This document shows positions 62,108 to 64,000 of a DNA stretch of 64,000 bases, one piece after another. The position numbers were made by a program, and so were the translations under genes. The DNA is from Pseudanabaena sp. FACHB-2040. GTDB taxonomy: Bacteria; Cyanobacteriota; Cyanobacteriia; Phormidesmidales; Phormidesmidaceae. The notes beneath the pieces were generated by a model. It searched no databases and was not told the origin of the DNA. It was given only the letters and a program-made list of their open reading frames with translations. The number at the start of each line of letters is the position of its first letter. The first letter of the stretch is position 1. The stretch is from positions 124,001 through 188,000 of the forward strand of contig NZ_JACJQO010000005.1 of assembly GCF_014696715.1 (NCBI RefSeq), written 5' to 3'.

Positions 62108-64000
62108 TTACTGGTTTTCTAGGCAGGTTCGGGCCAGTACGAGCCGACCATTGGCCAGAGAAGTCACCGCGTTGGGTTCTACGATGGGGTCGCCGGGCTG
62201 CCAGGGAGCGGAGCTGGTGGGGGTTGGAATAGCTTGAACTGAGCCGGTGGCAAAGGGCGCGGGCGCGGCTTCACCAGGGTGGGCCGGCAGGCTGTCGCTG
62301 CCGGTGATGACTAGAGAGGCGGTGCCTGCTACGGTCGGCGCGATGCAGCTGCCAGCAATGAGCTGATCGGGATTAACCACGGTATCGGGCAGTTCGCTTA
62401 GGCTGTTTTGAATGAAGCTGACGTCGGGCAGCGCGATCGCACCACTTGCGATCGCACCACTCGCATTCACATCTACTCGATCATTGCCGTCTAGCTCAAT
62501 TGGGTTGGTGCCGCGCGGGGCGGGCTGGAAATTCTCGCCAAAAAAAGCGGGCGTATTGAGCACGATGTTGCCGCCGCTGCCGCCCACAGAAAAGGCCAGG
62601 ATGTCGCTGTCGCCCAGCGCAATCACAGAGCGGGCCGTCATGAAGATGTTGCCGCCCCCACCCTCGCCGCTCAAGACCACAGTGGAAATGTCGCCGCTGT
62701 TTGAGAGGCGCACCCGGTCGGCATTAATGACGATATCGCCCCCGGTAGACTGCAGAGCTAGCGTCGTGATGTTGCTGGCATCGACTAGCAACAGATCTCG
62801 CAGGTTGAGTTCTAGGGTGCCGCCCTGGCCAGTGCCGCCGGTTGCCGCGTTGATGATGCCGCCCTGGGTGACAAAGAGCGATCTGCCCGTAACCAGAATA
62901 TCGCCGCCCTGGCCTTGGGAGCCTTCGTCTGCCGAGCTAGAAATCCCGCTGAAGTCTTCATTGCGGCCGACGCCATCGATGATCACATCCTCGCCTGCTC
63001 TCAGGACAATATCTCCGGCGTCACCCTGGGCAGCCGTCGCTGTTACCAGGCGACCTCCCTGAATAAAGCGAGCGGTGCCGCTGATATCGAGATTGATGTC
63101 GCCCGCATCGCCTGTGCCGTTGGTCAAGGTCGTAATCACGGCATCGTTGCTAATCTGCAGCGAGCCTGCCCGGATATTCACATCGCCCGCATTGCCCGTG
63201 CTGTTGGTCAAGGTGGTGATAATCGCGTCGTTAGTGACCTGGACTGAACCAGCCTGAATTTCGACATCGCCCGCATTGCCTGAATTGTTGGTGATGGACT
63301 GAATCAAGGTGCCTTCGCCGCTGAGGCTGAACTGGTCGCTAGCCAGTATCCGGATATTGCCCGCATTAATCGCGGGTGAAAACGACGAAGCTATTAGCTG
63401 CGATCCGTCCGTCATGACCACCTTAGGAGCCTGAAGCGTCACGTTGCCAATCTGAGCAGTACTCTCCAGTTCGGGATCGATAATAAGGATGGTAGACGTG
63501 ATTTGGCTGATCTCTCCGCTGGGGCCAGTGCCAGCGAGGCGAATCGTATCTTCGGCTTGAATGGTGATGTTGCCGGAGCTGCCCTGGCCCAAGGTAAAGG
63601 CCGCGATGGTGCTGCCCCCTAGCAGTTCGAGGGTTTGGGCTGCGATCGCAATATTGCCCGTACTGCCCAAGCCAAGATACACATTGTTCGACAGATCACT
63701 GCTTTCCGATAGCCGCAGTCGCCCGGTAGCGTTGATTTCAATATCGCCTGCCCGGCTGCTTTCATCGCCTGCCAGCGGCCCTAGCCCTGCCGCGATTTCG
63801 CTGTTTCCAGCGATGTCAATGCTGCGGCCATAAAGGGCTATCTCTCCCCGATCTGGGCCAATGACGCTAAGCTGCGCCCCGTTGAGCAGGGCAATGTCGC
63901 CGCGCTCGACAGCTGCCGGGAAGCTGAGCTGTAGATTGCCCCCAGATTGAGCCAGCCCTACAGAGCCTGTGCCTGCGATCGCACCTAGCTCAATGCGACC
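62108..64000 (-). CDS. Filamentous haemagglutinin-type beta-helix adhesin, C-terminal part (runs off window)
   Basis: The open frame enters from the right edge and ends at 62108, giving at least 630 residues. Almost all of it is short beta-helix rungs: repeated G-N-I-x-I, G-D-I-x-I/L-x-A and A-G-D-V-x-I-x-A with L-x-x-x-S/G, including two near-identical units around V-T-N-D-A-I-I-T-T-L-T-N and I-S-N-D-A-V-I-T-T-L-T-N. It closes with W-Q-P-G-D-P-I-V-E-P-N-A and L-A-R-T-C-L. This is typical of cyanobacterial two-partner-secretion adhesins; the N-terminal TPS domain lies beyond the window. GTG 63682 is internal, not the start. Confidence 0.88.
   Translation of the reverse strand, partial: GRIELGAIAGTGSVGLAQSGGNLQLSFPAAVERGDIALLNGAQLSVIGPDRGEIALYGRSIDIAGNSEIAAGLGPLAGDESSRAGDIEINATGRLRLSESSDLSNNVYLGLGSTGNIAIAAQTLELLGGSTIAAFTLGQGSSGNITIQAEDTIRLAGTGPSGEISQITSTILIIDPELESTAQIGNVTLQAPKVVMTDGSQLIASSFSPAINAGNIRILASDQFSLSGEGTLIQSITNNSGNAGDVEIQAGSVQVTNDAIITTLTNSTGNAGDVNIRAGSLQISNDAVITTLTNGTGDAGDINLDISGTARFIQGGRLVTATAAQGDAGDIVLRAGEDVIIDGVGRNEDFSGISSSADEGSQGQGGDILVTGRSLFVTQGGIINAATGGTGQGGTLELNLRDLLLVDASNITTLALQSTGGDIVINADRVRLSNSGDISTVVLSGEGGGGNIFMTARSVIALGDSDILAFSVGGSGGNIVLNTPAFFGENFQPAPRGTNPIELDGNDRVDVNASGAIASGAIALPDVSFIQNSLSELPDTVVNPDQLIAGSCIAPTVAGTASLVITGSDSLPAHPGEAAPAPFATGSVQAIPTPTSSAPWQPGDPIVEPNAVTSLANGRLVLARTCLENQ

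Overview
This window is chromosomal DNA from a cyanobacterium. It encodes photosystem II D1 (psbA), NDH-1 subunits NdhF and NdhD, divinyl-chlorophyllide reductase BciB, a high-light-inducible protein, the PSII-linked S4 protein and ADP-glucose pyrophosphorylase. The palindrome GCGATCGC (HIP1), a cyanobacterial signature, recurs throughout (for example 766-773). The mix of PEP-CTERM, SLH, PPC and filamentous-haemagglutinin proteins suggests a surface-complex, probably filamentous Leptolyngbya-like organism; that lineage guess is inference. I saw no rRNA, tRNA, CRISPR array, intact insertion sequence or replication origin.

Layout. 1-0.7 kb: two small minus-strand proteins sharing a tail motif, possibly the edge of a conflict/signalling locus. 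0.9-8.6 kb: thioesterase, GH15 glucoamylase-like enzyme, bciB, WD40 kinase, a degenerate REP-associated transposase and a phosphodiester glycosidase. 8.6-15 kb: two glycosyltransferases, a large membrane-anchored protein and glgC. 15-22.8 kb: nucleotide-kinase-like ATPase, iron permease FutB, purN, ExbD, FurA with its operator region, acyltransferase, hydrolase and mscL. 22.9-30.9 kb: a nitrogen module on the minus strand, ureE-ureF-ureG followed by urtA-B-C-D-E, with a textbook NtcA-activated promoter in front of urtA. 31-40 kb: LuxR-type regulator, S4 protein, conserved membrane protein, ndhF, ndhD, HtrA-like protease with PPC domains, and an HLIP. 40.6-47.4 kb: acetyltransferase, ilvD, a decayed gene, an AraC regulator divergent from a MATE efflux pump, and a PEP-CTERM hydrolase.

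47.8-50.4 kb is the most striking part. It holds a psbA gene whose product keeps every manganese-cluster ligand but has a rewritten QB (plastoquinone/herbicide) loop with four extra residues. It is divergent from a TetR-family gene, and two identical 18-bp palindromes lie between them, each sitting inside one of the two apparent promoters. A frameshifted LysR pseudogene follows. I read this as a dedicated repressor-controlled variant D1. Whether it is undescribed cannot be settled from the sequence alone.

50.8-64 kb is rich in exported proteins: an OB-like duplicated lipoprotein, SLH proteins, a PEP-CTERM cyanophycinase-like enzyme, a PPC-subtilase and the C-terminal part of a haemagglutinin-type beta-helix protein cut by the window edge. 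tilS and a PaiB-like protein are interspersed, with two inverted copies of a small MITE-like element.
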